From: Rhodospirillales bacterium
GTDB taxonomy: Bacteria > Pseudomonadota > Alphaproteobacteria > Rhodospirillales > 2-02-FULL-58-16
Reading direction: 5' to 3'
DNA length: 11,801 nt
Assembly (NCBI GenBank): GCA_021775195.1
Contig: JAJFIG010000149.1
Span: 1 to 11,801, forward strand
Shown here: piece by piece, positions 1-7,290 of the stretch
How the letters are laid out: each line of letters begins with the position of its first letter
How positions within the stretch are numbered: position 1 is the first letter of the stretch
Program-made: the position numbers and the translations under genes
The notes under the pieces: model-generated
What the model was told of the DNA's origin: nothing
Databases searched by the model: none
Seen by the model: only the letters and a program-made list of their open reading frames with translations

Positions 1-358
1 GGCGGGGGGCCGCGGGGTCCGGCGGCGGGAACTCCAGCACCAGGGTCTCGTCCTCGCGCCGGAATACCGTCTCGGCGGACCGGGTCCAGCCGAGCTGGGG
101 CAGGGTCGCGGCGTAGAAATTCACGACCTGGGCACGGGTCACGGCGCCTGCGGCATAGGCCTCGACGATACGCCCGGCGGCGGTGTCGAAGACCATTCCC
201 TCGTCGGCGGCCTCGGTCAGTCCGGGCATCAGGGGCAGGTCCTCGATGTCGCTGACAAAGGCGTCGCCCTGGGCAACGGCGGGTTGAGCGGAGATGCCCA
301 AGGCGGCGATGACCATGACGGCCATGAAAAGGGTGCGGCAACGGGGTGCGGCGTGCAT
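1..358 (-). CDS. Secreted hypothetical protein, partial (3' end beyond left edge)
   Basis: The frame stays open for 119 codons from the ATG at 358 down to the left edge, so the C-terminus is missing. The N-terminus looks like a Sec signal peptide: Arg near the start (MHAAPRCRT), a hydrophobic stretch (LFMAVMVIAALGIS), and a likely cleavage site around PAVAQ|GDA near residue 30. The exported part has a compact globular look, including the segment DLPLMPGLTEAADEGMVFDT and the motif FYAATLPQLGW. It then becomes proline-rich (LEFPPPDPAAPR) at the edge. It begins 15 bases after the mutM stop on the same strand, so it is probably cotranscribed with mutM. I do not recognise a characterised family. 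A periplasmic or surface location is inferred from the signal peptide only. No clear Shine-Dalgarno sequence precedes the ATG. Confidence 0.72.
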   Translation of the reverse strand, partial: MHAAPRCRTLFMAVMVIAALGISAQPAVAQGDAFVSDIEDLPLMPGLTEAADEGMVFDTAAGRIVEAYAAGAVTRAQVVNFYAATLPQLGWTRSAETVFRREDETLVLEFPPPDPAAPR

Positions 359-373
359 CGGACGGGTATTACA

Positions 374-1228
374 TCAGCGCTGGCGGGTGGCACAATAGAA
401 AGTCGACCGCCCGGACTGAACCAGGTGGCGGATGCCCGTCGAGCCGTCCTTGGCCGGGCGCTGGGCGCAGTCGCATCCCGGGCAGGGCTGCCCGGCGCGG
501 CCATAGACGGCGAAGCTGTGCTGGAAGTAGCCCAGCTCGCCCGTCGGCTGACGATGGTCGCGCAAAGACGAGCCGCCGGCGTCGATGGCCTCGGCAATCA
601 CGGAACGGATGGCGGCGTACAGGCGCCCGGCGCGGACGCCGGTGACCGTCATCGCCTTGCGCCGGGGCGACAGGCCGGCCCGGAACAGGCTCTCGCAGAC
701 ATAGATGTTGCCGAGGCCGGCGACCACCCGCTGGTCCATCAACGCCGCCTTCAGGGGCGCCCTGCGGCCGGCCAGGGCGGCGGCCAGGCGCTCGGCGTCG
801 AAATCGGGATCCAGGGGCTCGGGGCCGAGGCCGGCGAGCAGGGGATGGCCGGGCAGTTCATTGCCGCTGGCCAGCGCCATCAGGCCAAAGCGGCGGGCAT
901 CGTTGAAATAGATACTGACGCCGTCCTCGGTCTCGAAGATCACGTGGTCGTGGCGTCCGGGGGGCGGCGGGTCGCCCTGATGTATGCGGATGCGGCCCGA
1001 CATGCCGAGATGGACGATCAGGACCATGCCGTCATCGAGACGAAACAGCAGATACTTGGCGCGGCGGTCGACGGCCTGCACCCGGCGCCCCTGGAGCCTG
1101 CCGGAAAGATCGGCGGGCAGGGGCCGGCGCATGTCGGCGCGGCGGGCAACGACGCGGGTGAAGCGGCGTCCCTCGAGGACCGGGGCAAGGCCCCGGCGCA
1201 CGGTCTCGACCTCTGGCAGTTCGGGCAT
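374..1228 (-). CDS. mutM: Formamidopyrimidine-DNA glycosylase (8-oxoguanine DNA glycosylase/AP lyase)
   Basis: Base-excision repair enzyme that removes 8-oxoguanine and formamidopyrimidines and then nicks the abasic site. The start at 1228 is fixed by function: the protein must begin [14 protein letters not shown], because Pro2 is the Schiff-base nucleophile and Glu3 is catalytic. The frame could extend 17 codons upstream, but that would bury Pro2. Other family marks are RRAKYLLF (lesion-recognition Lys), HLGMSGR, NDARRFG, and the helix-two-turn-helix segment [18 protein letters not shown]. The 284 residues are slightly longer than the E. coli protein (about 270). The C-terminal zinc finger is odd. 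C249 and C252 (plus an extra C254) and C279 are present, but the expected fourth ligand is Arg282 (FYCATRQR instead of C-x2-C-QR), and the loop between the cysteine pairs is longer than usual. GRSTFYC, with the DNA-contacting Arg, is kept. The gene is divergent from ubiE. Confidence 0.96.
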   Translation of the reverse strand: MPELPEVETVRRGLAPVLEGRRFTRVVARRADMRRPLPADLSGRLQGRRVQAVDRRAKYLLFRLDDGMVLIVHLGMSGRIRIHQGDPPPPGRHDHVIFETEDGVSIYFNDARRFGLMALASGNELPGHPLLAGLGPEPLDPDFDAERLAAALAGRRAPLKAALMDQRVVAGLGNIYVCESLFRAGLSPRRKAMTVTGVRAGRLYAAIRSVIAEAIDAGGSSLRDHRQPTGELGYFQHSFAVYGRAGQPCPGCDCAQRPAKDGSTGIRHLVQSGRSTFYCATRQR

Positions 1229-1297
1229 GGCGACAGGCGGATTTCCGTTGGGCACCAAGGTAGCGCCCCAGGATGGCATAGGCTATGGTTCCGGGCC

Positions 1298-2083
1298 ATG
1301 TCGAAAAGCACGAAACATCAACGAATCGGGGACTCCCCGCCAGCGGCAAGCGGCACCACCCATTTCGGTTTTTCAACCGTGGCCGAGGACCAGAAGGCGC
1401 CCCTGGTAAGGGACGTCTTCGACAGCGTCGCGTCCCGCTACGACCTGATGAACGACCTGATGAGCCTGGGCGTCCACCGCTGGTGGAAGGACGCCCTGAT
1501 CGATTGGCTGAAACCGCGGCCGGGGATGGCCTTGGTGGACGTCGGCGGGGGCACCGGCGATATCGCCTTCCGGTTCATGAAGCGGGGCGGCGGCCCGGTG
1601 TACGTGGTCGACGTCAACGCCGAGATGCTGAGCGTCGGACGGGACCGCGCCGTCGACCGGGGACACCTTGACGGCGTCACCTGGATCGGCGGCGACGCCG
1701 AACACCTGCCCGTCGCCGATGGCTCGATGGACGCCTACACCACGGCCTTCTGCATTCGCAACGTGACCCGCATCGGCGCGGCGCTGAAGGAAGCCCAACG
1801 GGTCCTCAAGCCCGGCGGGCGGTTCCTGTGCCTGGAATTCAGCCACGTCGCGCTGCCCATGTTGGAGGGACTCTACGACACCTATTCGTTCCGGGTGCTG
1901 CCGGCGCTGGGCCAAGCGGTGGCCGGCAACCGCGAGGCCTACCAGTACCTGGCGGAAAGCATTCGGCGGTTCCCGGCCCAGGACACCTTCGCCGGGATGA
2001 TTGCCAAGGCCGGACTGAGCCAGGTCAAATACCGCAACCTGTCGGGTGGCATCGCCGCCATCCATTCGGCCTGGCGAACCTGA
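1298..2083 (+). CDS. ubiE: Ubiquinone/menaquinone biosynthesis C-methyltransferase UbiE
   Basis: SAM-dependent C-methyltransferase that methylates the benzoquinol ring in ubiquinone synthesis (and demethylmenaquinone in organisms that make it). The 261 residues match the family's usual 250-260. The SAM-binding motif I is LVDVGGGTGDIAF (about 79-91), followed by the acidic turn VVDVNAEML and by GDAEHLPVADGSMD. The UbiE/COQ5 signatures follow: FCIRNVTRI, RVLKPGGRFLCLEFS and NREAYQYLAESIRRFP. The N-terminal THFGF and FDSVASRYDLMNDLMS are also typical. The ATG at 1298 is chosen because upstream in-frame codons lie antisense to mutM. No strong Shine-Dalgarno sequence is visible. ubiB starts 17 bases after the stop, so the two form an operon for the same pathway. 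The 69-base gap to mutM must hold divergent promoters, but I could not identify them. Confidence 0.97.
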   Translation: MSKSTKHQRIGDSPPAASGTTHFGFSTVAEDQKAPLVRDVFDSVASRYDLMNDLMSLGVHRWWKDALIDWLKPRPGMALVDVGGGTGDIAFRFMKRGGGPVYVVDVNAEMLSVGRDRAVDRGHLDGVTWIGGDAEHLPVADGSMDAYTTAFCIRNVTRIGAALKEAQRVLKPGGRFLCLEFSHVALPMLEGLYDTYSFRVLPALGQAVAGNREAYQYLAESIRRFPAQDTFAGMIAKAGLSQVKYRNLSGGIAAIHSAWRT

Positions 2084-2100
2084 GAGAAGGCCCGTTATCC

Positions 2101-3639
2101 ATGTTGCGTTCCCTGGGCAATATCGCGCGACTGCTGCGTATCGCACGCATCCTCGCCCGCCACGACGTGCTTTTTCTGCTGGAAAGGCTGGAGGTGGCGG
2201 AAAGCGTCGTCATGCTGGCGCGCCTGGCAACCCGGCGCCGGGTCGATGGACGGCCCGGCCAGCGCCTGGCCCTGGCCCTGCAGGAGGCGGGACCCAGTTT
2301 CATCAAGCTCGGGCAGGCACTGTCGACACGATCCGACCTCTTGGGCGAGGAACTGGCGGCGGACCTGTCGGAACTGCAGGACCACCTGCCGCCGTTCAGC
2401 AGCGACGAGGCGCGGGCCGCCATCGAGGCCGAGTTCGACGGGCCGGTGACGGCGCTGTTCAGCCGCTTCGACGATGAGGCCATCGCCGCGGCCTCCATCG
2501 CCCAGGTTCATTTCGCCGTCACCACCGACGACCGGGAAGTCGCGGTCAAGGTCCTGCGCCCGGGCATCGAGGCCGCCTTCAACCGCGATCTCGATCTTTT
2601 CCGCTGGGTCGCGGAACTGATCGAGGCGACGCAGCCGGACCTGCGGCGCCTGAAACCCCTGGAAGTCGTGGAGACCTTCGCCGAAACGGTGAAGATGGAA
2701 ATGGACCTTCGGTTCGAAGCCGCGGCGGCGGCCGAACTGGGGGAGAATTTCGCCGAGGATCCAACCTTCCACGTCCCCGACGTGGACTGGGGCCGCACCG
2801 GGCAGCGGGTGCTGACGACGGAGCGGGTCGCGGGCATTCCCATGGATGACAGGGAGGCGGTCCTGGCCGCCGGCCACGATCCCGATGCGGTCCTGGAAAA
2901 GGCGGCGGCGGCGTTCTTCAACCAGGTCTTCCGGGACGGCTTCTTTCACGCCGACCTTCACCCCGGCAACCTGTTCGTGCGGGCCGACGGCACCGTCGGC
3001 GTCGTCGACTTCGGAATCATGGGGCGCCTCGATCTGAAGCTCCGCCGCTACCTGGGCGAGATGCTGCTGGGCTTTTTGACCCGCGACTACCGGCGCGCCG
3101 CCGAGGTTCATTTCGAAGCCGGCTGGGTACCCGCACATCGCAGTGTCGATGCCTTCACTCAGGCCTGCCGGTCGGTCGCCGAGCCGATCATGGACAAGCC
3201 GCAGAACGAAATCTCCATCGCCCGCCTGCTCGGGCAACTGTTCCAGGTGACGGAGACCTTCGAGATGGAAGCCCAGCCGGGGCTGCTTTTGTTGCAGAAG
3301 ACCATGCTGGTGGCCGAGGGCACGGGGCGCAAGCTCAGCCCCGACGCCAACATGTGGTTTCTCGCCCGGCCGTTGATCGAGGACTGGATGACCCAGAACC
3401 TGGGGCCGGAGGCGCAGTTGCGCGATACCGTCAACGAGCTGGCTTCGGCCCTGGGCCGCCTGCCGAGGCTCATCGACAACATCGAGAAAAGCGCCGCCAT
3501 TGTCGGCGGCGGCGGCCTCAAGCTGCACCCGGACACGGTGACGGCCCTCAGGGGCGGCGGCAAGCGGCGCCGGAACCCGGCCCTGTTGTGGGCCATAGGC
3601 GCCATCGGCGCCCTGATCGCCGTGCTGCTCCTGACGTAG
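2101..3639 (+). CDS. ubiB: UbiB/ABC1/ADCK protein kinase-like protein for ubiquinone biosynthesis
   Basis: Atypical kinase-like ATPase required for ubiquinone biosynthesis; it acts at the inner membrane with the Ubi enzymes. The 512 residues fit the family. Family-specific motifs are in order: the KxGQ motif (FIKLGQALSTRSDLL, K69-Q72), the Ala-rich loop replacing the glycine loop (AIAAASIAQVH, about 127-137), the ATP-binding Lys in EVAVKVLRPG (K150), the catalytic loop FHADLHPGN (about 282-290), and the metal-binding VDFGIMG (302-308). The C-terminus is basic (GGGKRRRN) and then one hydrophobic segment (LLWAIGAIGALIAVLLL), a likely membrane anchor. The ATG at 2101 follows ubiE by 17 bases, with GAGAAGG about 11 bases upstream as ribosome-binding site. 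All key kinase-fold residues are present. Confidence 0.97.
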   Translation: MLRSLGNIARLLRIARILARHDVLFLLERLEVAESVVMLARLATRRRVDGRPGQRLALALQEAGPSFIKLGQALSTRSDLLGEELAADLSELQDHLPPFSSDEARAAIEAEFDGPVTALFSRFDDEAIAAASIAQVHFAVTTDDREVAVKVLRPGIEAAFNRDLDLFRWVAELIEATQPDLRRLKPLEVVETFAETVKMEMDLRFEAAAAAELGENFAEDPTFHVPDVDWGRTGQRVLTTERVAGIPMDDREAVLAAGHDPDAVLEKAAAAFFNQVFRDGFFHADLHPGNLFVRADGTVGVVDFGIMGRLDLKLRRYLGEMLLGFLTRDYRRAAEVHFEAGWVPAHRSVDAFTQACRSVAEPIMDKPQNEISIARLLGQLFQVTETFEMEAQPGLLLLQKTMLVAEGTGRKLSPDANMWFLARPLIEDWMTQNLGPEAQLRDTVNELASALGRLPRLIDNIEKSAAIVGGGGLKLHPDTVTALRGGGKRRRNPALLWAIGAIGALIAVLLLT

Positions 3640-3692
3640 GCTCAAAAGCCCGGAAATCCGCCGTTCTTGAAACAGCACTTGCACTACGGCGT

Positions 3693-3722
3693 GTGTGCTA
3701 TTAGTTTAATCACACTTTTTTT
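3693..3722 (+). terminator. Possible weak intrinsic terminator after ubiB
   Basis: GTGTG at 3693-3697 can pair with CACAC at 3711-3715, and a run of seven T follows (3716-3722). This has the form of a rho-independent terminator for the ubiE-ubiB transcript. However, the stem is only 5 bp and the loop is 13 bases and AT-rich, so it would be weak. The same bases could instead be part of the coaBC promoter. Confidence 0.25.
3696..3704 (+). promoter_or_regulatory. Possible extended -10 promoter for coaBC-dut
   Basis: TGCTATTAG at 3696-3704 resembles an extended -10 element (TGnTATnnT), lying in a locally AT-rich stretch 44 bases before the coaBC start. A -35 is not convincing: TTGCAC at 3679-3684 is only 14 bases away. 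The 108-base gap after ubiB is the largest in this plus-strand run before 7186, which fits a separate promoter here. Confidence 0.3.
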
Positions 3723-3747
3723 CCGTTAAATTTCCATGGAGTGACCC

Positions 3748-4962
3748 TTGGGCGAAGGAAATCGGATTCTCTTGATCGTCTCCGGCGGCATCGCGGCCTA
3801 CAAGTGTCTCGAGGTCATCCGCCGCCTGCGTGAGCGCGACATCGCCGTGCGCTGCATCCTGACCCGGGCCGGCGCCGACTTCGTCACGCCCCTGTCGCTG
3901 GCGGCGCTGAGCGAGGACAAGGTCTACGACGATCTGTTCTCGCTCACCGATGAAAACGAGATGGGCCATATCCGCCTGTCGCGGGAGGCCGACCTGGTGG
4001 TGGTGGCGCCGGCGACCGCCAACATCCTGGCCAAAATGGCCACCGGCATCGCCGACGACCTGGCGACCACGGCGTTGCTGGCCACCGACAAGCCGGTGAT
4101 GGTGGCGCCGGCCATGAACGTGCGCATGTGGGAACACCCGGCGACGCAAACCAACATGGAGACCCTGGAAGGCCGCGGCGTGCTGCGGGTCGGTCCCGGC
4201 GAAGGCGCCATGGCGTGCAACGAATGGGGCATGGGGCGCATGGCCGAGCCCGAGGAAATCATCGCCGCCGTGGAAAAATTTTTTCGTGACGCAAGCCGGC
4301 TGAGCGGCCGGCGGGCCCTGGTGACCAGCGGCCCCACCCACGAGGCCATCGACCCGGTGCGCTACATCGCCAACCAATCGTCGGGCAAGCAGGGACACGC
4401 CATCGCCGCCGCCCTGGCGCGGCTGGGAGCCCGGGCAACCCTGGTCACCGGCCCGACCCACGAGCCGGACCCGGCCGGGGTCGAGGTGGTGCACGTGGTG
4501 TCGGCCCGGGACATGCTGGCGGCATGCGAGACGGCGGCAGGCGGCGACGGCCCTCTGGACGTGGCGGTGTGCGCGGCGGCGGTCAGCGACTGGCGCGCCG
4601 CCGAGACGGTGACCGACAAGATCAAGAAGGACGGCTCGGCGCCGGCCCTGGCCCTGGTCGAAAATCCGGACATCCTGGCGACCCTCGGCAACGGCGGCGC
4701 CCAGCGCCCGCGTCTGGTCATCGGCTTCGCGGCGGAAACCTCGTCGGTGGTGGAGAACGCCCGGACCAAGCGGACGGCAAAGAACTGCGACTGGATCGTC
4801 GCCAACGACGTCTCGCCGGAAACCGGAACCTTCGGCGGTGACGCCAATACGGTGCACCTGGTGTCGGCGGACGGGGTCGAGGACTGGCCGACGCTTTCCA
4901 AGCGGGCGGTCGCGGACCGCCTCGCCGGGCGCATCGCCGAGGCCCTCGAGGCGGCACCATGA
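3748..4962 (+). CDS. coaBC: Bifunctional phosphopantothenoylcysteine decarboxylase / phosphopantothenate-cysteine ligase
   Basis: Two consecutive steps of coenzyme A synthesis: CoaB ligates cysteine to 4'-phosphopantothenate and CoaC decarboxylates the product using FMN. The protein has 404 residues, as expected for a full CoaBC fusion. The N-terminal flavoprotein domain shows VSGGIAAYK, the catalytic His in MGHIRLSR (H74), PAMNVRMW (Asn124) and the flap cysteine in [11 protein letters not shown] (C157). The C-terminal ligase domain shows [33 protein letters not shown] and GFAAET. The start is a TTG at 3748. An in-frame ATG at 3736 is followed two codons later by TGA, and GGAG at 3738-3741 gives a good ribosome-binding site 6 bases before the TTG. 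The stop overlaps the dut start by 4 bases (ATGA), implying translational coupling. Confidence 0.96.
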   Translation: MGEGNRILLIVSGGIAAYKCLEVIRRLRERDIAVRCILTRAGADFVTPLSLAALSEDKVYDDLFSLTDENEMGHIRLSREADLVVVAPATANILAKMATGIADDLATTALLATDKPVMVAPAMNVRMWEHPATQTNMETLEGRGVLRVGPGEGAMACNEWGMGRMAEPEEIIAAVEKFFRDASRLSGRRALVTSGPTHEAIDPVRYIANQSSGKQGHAIAAALARLGARATLVTGPTHEPDPAGVEVVHVVSARDMLAACETAAGGDGPLDVAVCAAAVSDWRAAETVTDKIKKDGSAPALALVENPDILATLGNGGAQRPRLVIGFAAETSSVVENARTKRTAKNCDWIVANDVSPETGTFGGDANTVHLVSADGVEDWPTLSKRAVADRLAGRIAEALEAAP

Positions 4963-5420
4963 GCGGCGTCGCCGTGCCCGTCCGGCGCCTGCCCCACGGG
5001 GCCGGACTGCCGCTGCCGACCCACGCGACAGCGTTCAGCGCCGGTGTCGACCTGGTGGCGGCGGTGGACGACACGGTGATCCTGGCGCCCGGGGGGCGGG
5101 CGGCGATCCCATCGGGCATCGCGGTCGCCCTGCCGCCCGGTTACGAAGCCCAGGTCAGGCCGCGATCGGGGCTGGCCGTGAAGCACGGGGTCACGGTGCT
5201 CAACAGCCCGGGGACGATCGACGCCGACTACCGGGGGGAAGTCGGGGTCCTGCTGATCAATCTGGGGGACAGGGCCTTCCACGTCGAGCGGGGCATGCGG
5301 ATCGCCCAAATGGTGGTGGCCCCGGTCAACACGGTTGCCTGGAACGAAATGGAGACCCTGCCGGAAAGCGAGCGGGGCAGTGGTGGATTCGGTTCCACCG
5401 GAATACAAGGGAAGGATTGA
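4959..5420 (+). CDS. dut: Deoxyuridine 5'-triphosphate nucleotidohydrolase (dUTPase)
   Basis: Hydrolyses dUTP to dUMP and pyrophosphate, keeping uracil out of DNA and supplying dUMP for thymidylate synthesis. Acts as a cytoplasmic homotrimer. All five trimeric dUTPase motifs are visible in the 153 residues: AGVDL (28-32), [10 protein letters not shown] (68-77), [11 protein letters not shown] (85-95), [10 protein letters not shown] (111-120), and the C-terminal P-loop-like [10 protein letters not shown] (139-148). Length is normal. The ATG at 4959 overlaps the coaBC TGA (4960-4962), so translation is probably coupled. The coaBC-dut pairing is widespread in proteobacteria. Confidence 0.97.
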   Translation: MSGVAVPVRRLPHGAGLPLPTHATAFSAGVDLVAAVDDTVILAPGGRAAIPSGIAVALPPGYEAQVRPRSGLAVKHGVTVLNSPGTIDADYRGEVGVLLINLGDRAFHVERGMRIAQMVVAPVNTVAWNEMETLPESERGSGGFGSTGIQGKD

Positions 5421-5426
5421 GGGACG

Positions 5427-5882
5427 ATGCTGCGTCTGTCGAAGAAGATGCTGTTTGCCATCGAGGCGGTACTGGACATTGCCTACCACGCCGCGACGGC
5501 GCCGGTGCAAAGCCGGGAAATCACCCGCCGCCAGGGCATACCGAGGCGCTATCTGGAGCAGGCGCTGCAGCAACTGGTGCGCCGGGGCGTGCTGATCGGG
5601 GTCCGCGGGCCCCGCGGCGGCTACAGGCTGGCCAGGGAGCGCCGCCGCATATCCATCGGTGACATCGTCCGTGTCGTCGACGGCTCCGACGCCGAGGAAA
5701 ACACGGACTGGGAGGACGCCGGCTCCGAACTCGGACGCAAGGTGGTGCGTCCGTTGTGGGGGGAGTTGCATGGCGAGGTCATGGAGCGTCTGGACTCGGT
5801 TTCCATCGACGACCTCTGCAGCCGCGCCGACAAGGCCGGCATCGACAGCGAGGGCCGGGGAAAGCTGGACTTCTCCATCTAA
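5427..5882 (+). CDS. Rrf2-family winged-helix transcriptional regulator without Fe-S cysteines
   Basis: A 151-residue DNA-binding protein of the Rrf2 family (IscR, NsrR, CymR relatives). The N-terminal winged helix reads MLRLSKKMLFAIEAVLDIAYH, then SREITRRQGIPRRYLEQALQQL (about 29-50, with the recognition helix). The wing is RGVLIGVRGPRGGYRLAR (about 53-70). In IscR and NsrR, three cysteines after the wing bind an Fe-S cluster. Here the matching region (about 86-103) is acidic and has no cysteine. The only Cys is C131, near the C-terminus. So it is probably not a classic Fe-S sensor; a thiol or small-molecule signal would be speculation. It starts 6 bases after dut and precedes the E1-like enzyme and DsrE genes, which it may regulate together with itself. 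The ribosome-binding site is GAGGGA just before the ATG. Confidence 0.9.
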   Translation: MLRLSKKMLFAIEAVLDIAYHAATAPVQSREITRRQGIPRRYLEQALQQLVRRGVLIGVRGPRGGYRLARERRRISIGDIVRVVDGSDAEENTDWEDAGSELGRKVVRPLWGELHGEVMERLDSVSIDDLCSRADKAGIDSEGRGKLDFSI

Positions 5883-5889
5883 CGGGCGA

Positions 5890-5907
5890 GACGGGCTTGA
5901 ACCCGTC
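5890..5907. promoter_or_regulatory. Inverted repeat between the Rrf2 and E1-like genes
   Basis: GACGGG (5890-5895) and CCCGTC (5902-5907) form a perfect 6-bp palindromic arm pair around the 6-base spacer CTTGAA, 8 bases after the Rrf2 stop and 20 before the next start. It could be an operator for the neighbouring regulator or an RNA hairpin in the intercistronic leader. No T-run follows, so it is not a standard intrinsic terminator. Function is unproven. Confidence 0.35.
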
Positions 5908-5927
5908 ACCGAGGAAATAAAGCACCC

Positions 5928-6749
5928 ATGGATTTCAGTGAATCCCAGATACAGCGCTACGCGCGGCACATCCTGCTCCGCGAGCTCGGCGGCGAGGGCC
6001 AGGCGCGGCTGCTCGACTCCAAGGTCCTGGTGGTCGGCGCCGGCGGCCTGGGCTCGCCCCTGCTGATGTACCTGGCCGCCGCCGGGGTCGGCACCATCGG
6101 CGTCGTCGACGTCGACGTCGTCGACCTCTCCAACCTGCAGCGCCCGATCGTCCACGCCACCGACAGCGGCGGCCGGCCCAAGGTGGAGAGCGCCGGGCAG
6201 ACCATTGCCGCCATCAACCCGGACATCCGCGTGATCGCCCACAACGAGCGCATCCATGCCGGCAACGCCCTGGAGATGATCTCCGGCTATGACCTGGTCG
6301 CCGACGGCAGCGACAACTTCCCGACCCGGTTCCTGGTCAACGACGCCTGCTATTTCGCCCGCCGTCCGCTGGTCTCGGCGGCGATCCTGCGTTTCGATGG
6401 CCAGGTCTCGACCTTCAAGGCCCACGAGGATGGCGACAACCCCTGCTACCGCTGCCTGTTCCGGGAACCGCCGCCGCCGGGCCAGATTCCATCCTGCGCC
6501 GAAGCCGGTGTCCTGGGGGCCCTGTGCGGCACCGTCGGTTCGCTGCAGGCGACCGAGGTGCTGAAGGAACTGCTGGGCATCGGCGACGGCCTGTCGGGGT
6601 CGCTGGTCATCTATGACGCCCTTGGCGTCACCTTCCGCAAGATCAAGGTGCGGCGGGACCCCGGATGCCCGCTCTGCGGCGAGGCGCCGTCGATCACCGA
6701 CCTCTCCATCCACGAGGAGGACAGCGGCCGTGCCTGCCAAGGCGGATAG
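5928..6749 (+). CDS. MoeB/ThiF/HesA-family E1-like adenylyltransferase
   Basis: ATP-dependent enzyme that adenylates the C-terminal Gly-Gly of a ubiquitin-like sulfur carrier (MoaD or ThiS type) so that it can accept sulfur for molybdopterin or thiamine thiazole. The 273 residues hold the complete MoeB-type fold: the Arg region RYARH (10-14), the nucleotide loop VVGAGGLGSP (35-44), VVDVDVVDLSNLQR (59-72), RPKVESA with Lys85, DGSDNFPTRFLVND (126-139), two zinc-ligand pairs C173/C176 and C247/C250, and the cysteine loop PSCAEAG (C190). There is no C-terminal rhodanese domain. The common LQRQ motif reads LQRP here. Motifs alone do not separate MoeB from ThiF, so I give no symbol. GAGGA lies 12 bases before the ATG. 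The last 20 bases overlap the DsrE-family gene. Confidence 0.93.
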   Translation: MDFSESQIQRYARHILLRELGGEGQARLLDSKVLVVGAGGLGSPLLMYLAAAGVGTIGVVDVDVVDLSNLQRPIVHATDSGGRPKVESAGQTIAAINPDIRVIAHNERIHAGNALEMISGYDLVADGSDNFPTRFLVNDACYFARRPLVSAAILRFDGQVSTFKAHEDGDNPCYRCLFREPPPPGQIPSCAEAGVLGALCGTVGSLQATEVLKELLGIGDGLSGSLVIYDALGVTFRKIKVRRDPGCPLCGEAPSITDLSIHEEDSGRACQGG

Positions 6750-7185
6750 TCCGGGACGCCCGGACAAGCTCTCCATCGTCGTCCACTCGGGTGGCTTCGA
6801 CAAGGTCCACTACGCCCTGGTGATGGCCAGCGCCGCCGTCGCCACGGACCAGGCGGTGACCCTGTTCTTCACCATGGGGGGAAGCCGGGCGCTGCTGGGC
6901 GCCGACGGCGCCGGAAACCCCGGATGGCACGGGCTGGACGCCACCGAGAGCGGCGCTACGGCGGCGGAAACGGACCGCACCTACGCCGAGCGCGGGGTCG
7001 CCACCTTCGAGGAACTTCTGTCGGCGTGCCGGGAACTGGGGGCGCGGTTCATCGTCTGTGAGATGGGACTCCGGGCCATGGACCTGGAGCGCAGCGACCT
7101 GCGCGACGACATCCCCGTCGATCTCGGCGGCGTCGTCACCTTCCTCGCCGACGCCTCGAAAGACGGCGCCGTAATCTTCATCTGA
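6730..7185 (+). CDS. DsrE/DsrF/DrsH-like family protein
   Basis: A 151-residue protein matching the DsrE_2-type family of small sulfur-trafficking proteins. It begins its domain with DKLSIVVHSGGFDKVHYALV (12-31), continues with AVTLFFTMGG (42-51), then VATFEELLSACRELGARFIVCEMGLRAMDL. It ends with the typical GGVVTFLADASKDGAVIFI. In this family the cysteine in the IVCEMG segment (C110) is the candidate persulfide carrier; C100 is a second one. The start is a GTG at 6730. GAGGAGG at 6714-6720 sits 9 bases upstream, and the frame overlaps the E1-like gene by 20 bases, so translation is probably coupled. The region about 57-80 is loosely structured (Gly, Ala and Thr rich) where relatives carry a hydrophobic stretch. 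The neighbour suggests it passes sulfur to or from the E1-like enzyme's carrier, which is inference. Confidence 0.85.
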   Translation: MPAKADSPGRPDKLSIVVHSGGFDKVHYALVMASAAVATDQAVTLFFTMGGSRALLGADGAGNPGWHGLDATESGATAAETDRTYAERGVATFEELLSACRELGARFIVCEMGLRAMDLERSDLRDDIPVDLGGVVTFLADASKDGAVIFI

Positions 7186-7257
7186 CCTAAGATTTCCTGT
7201 TACGCCGAAAACGATCGCCGGGTTTTCCGTCGATTAACGTCCGCTTCCGATTACCGG

Positions 7258-7290
7258 ACACGGATAAACACGGATGAACACGGATGGACG
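7258..7290 (+). repeat. Left arm: three tandem 10-mers (ACACGGATNN)
   Basis: Three direct 10-base units, ACACGGATAA, ACACGGATGA and ACACGGATGG, at 7258-7287, followed by ACG. The units differ only in their last two bases. The 33 bases are the reverse complement of 7405-7437 except for three positions where G faces T, so in RNA all 33 pairs can form (30 Watson-Crick, three G-U at G7276, G7286 and G7287). Confidence 0.93.

Noticed and set aside
284..1297. 338-codon N-terminal extension of the ubiE frame
   Set aside because: The extension is antisense to mutM and has no UbiE similarity. UbiE of normal length starts at the ATG at 1298.
2095..3684. 529-codon minus-strand ORF
   Set aside because: It is an exact antisense shadow of ubiB and has no recognisable domain.
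5885..5912. tRNA T-arm-like sequence on the minus strand (GGGTTCAAGCCC)
   Set aside because: The pairing register does not give a 5-bp T-stem with a 7-base loop. There are no matching acceptor, D or anticodon arms, and it runs into the Rrf2 coding end.
4362..6803. Very long minus-strand ORF (813 codons)
   Set aside because: It is antisense to coaBC, dut, the Rrf2 gene and the E1-like gene, all of which have complete family motifs. Its sequence is the low-complexity Arg/Ala/Gly/Asp type expected from GC-rich shadow frames.
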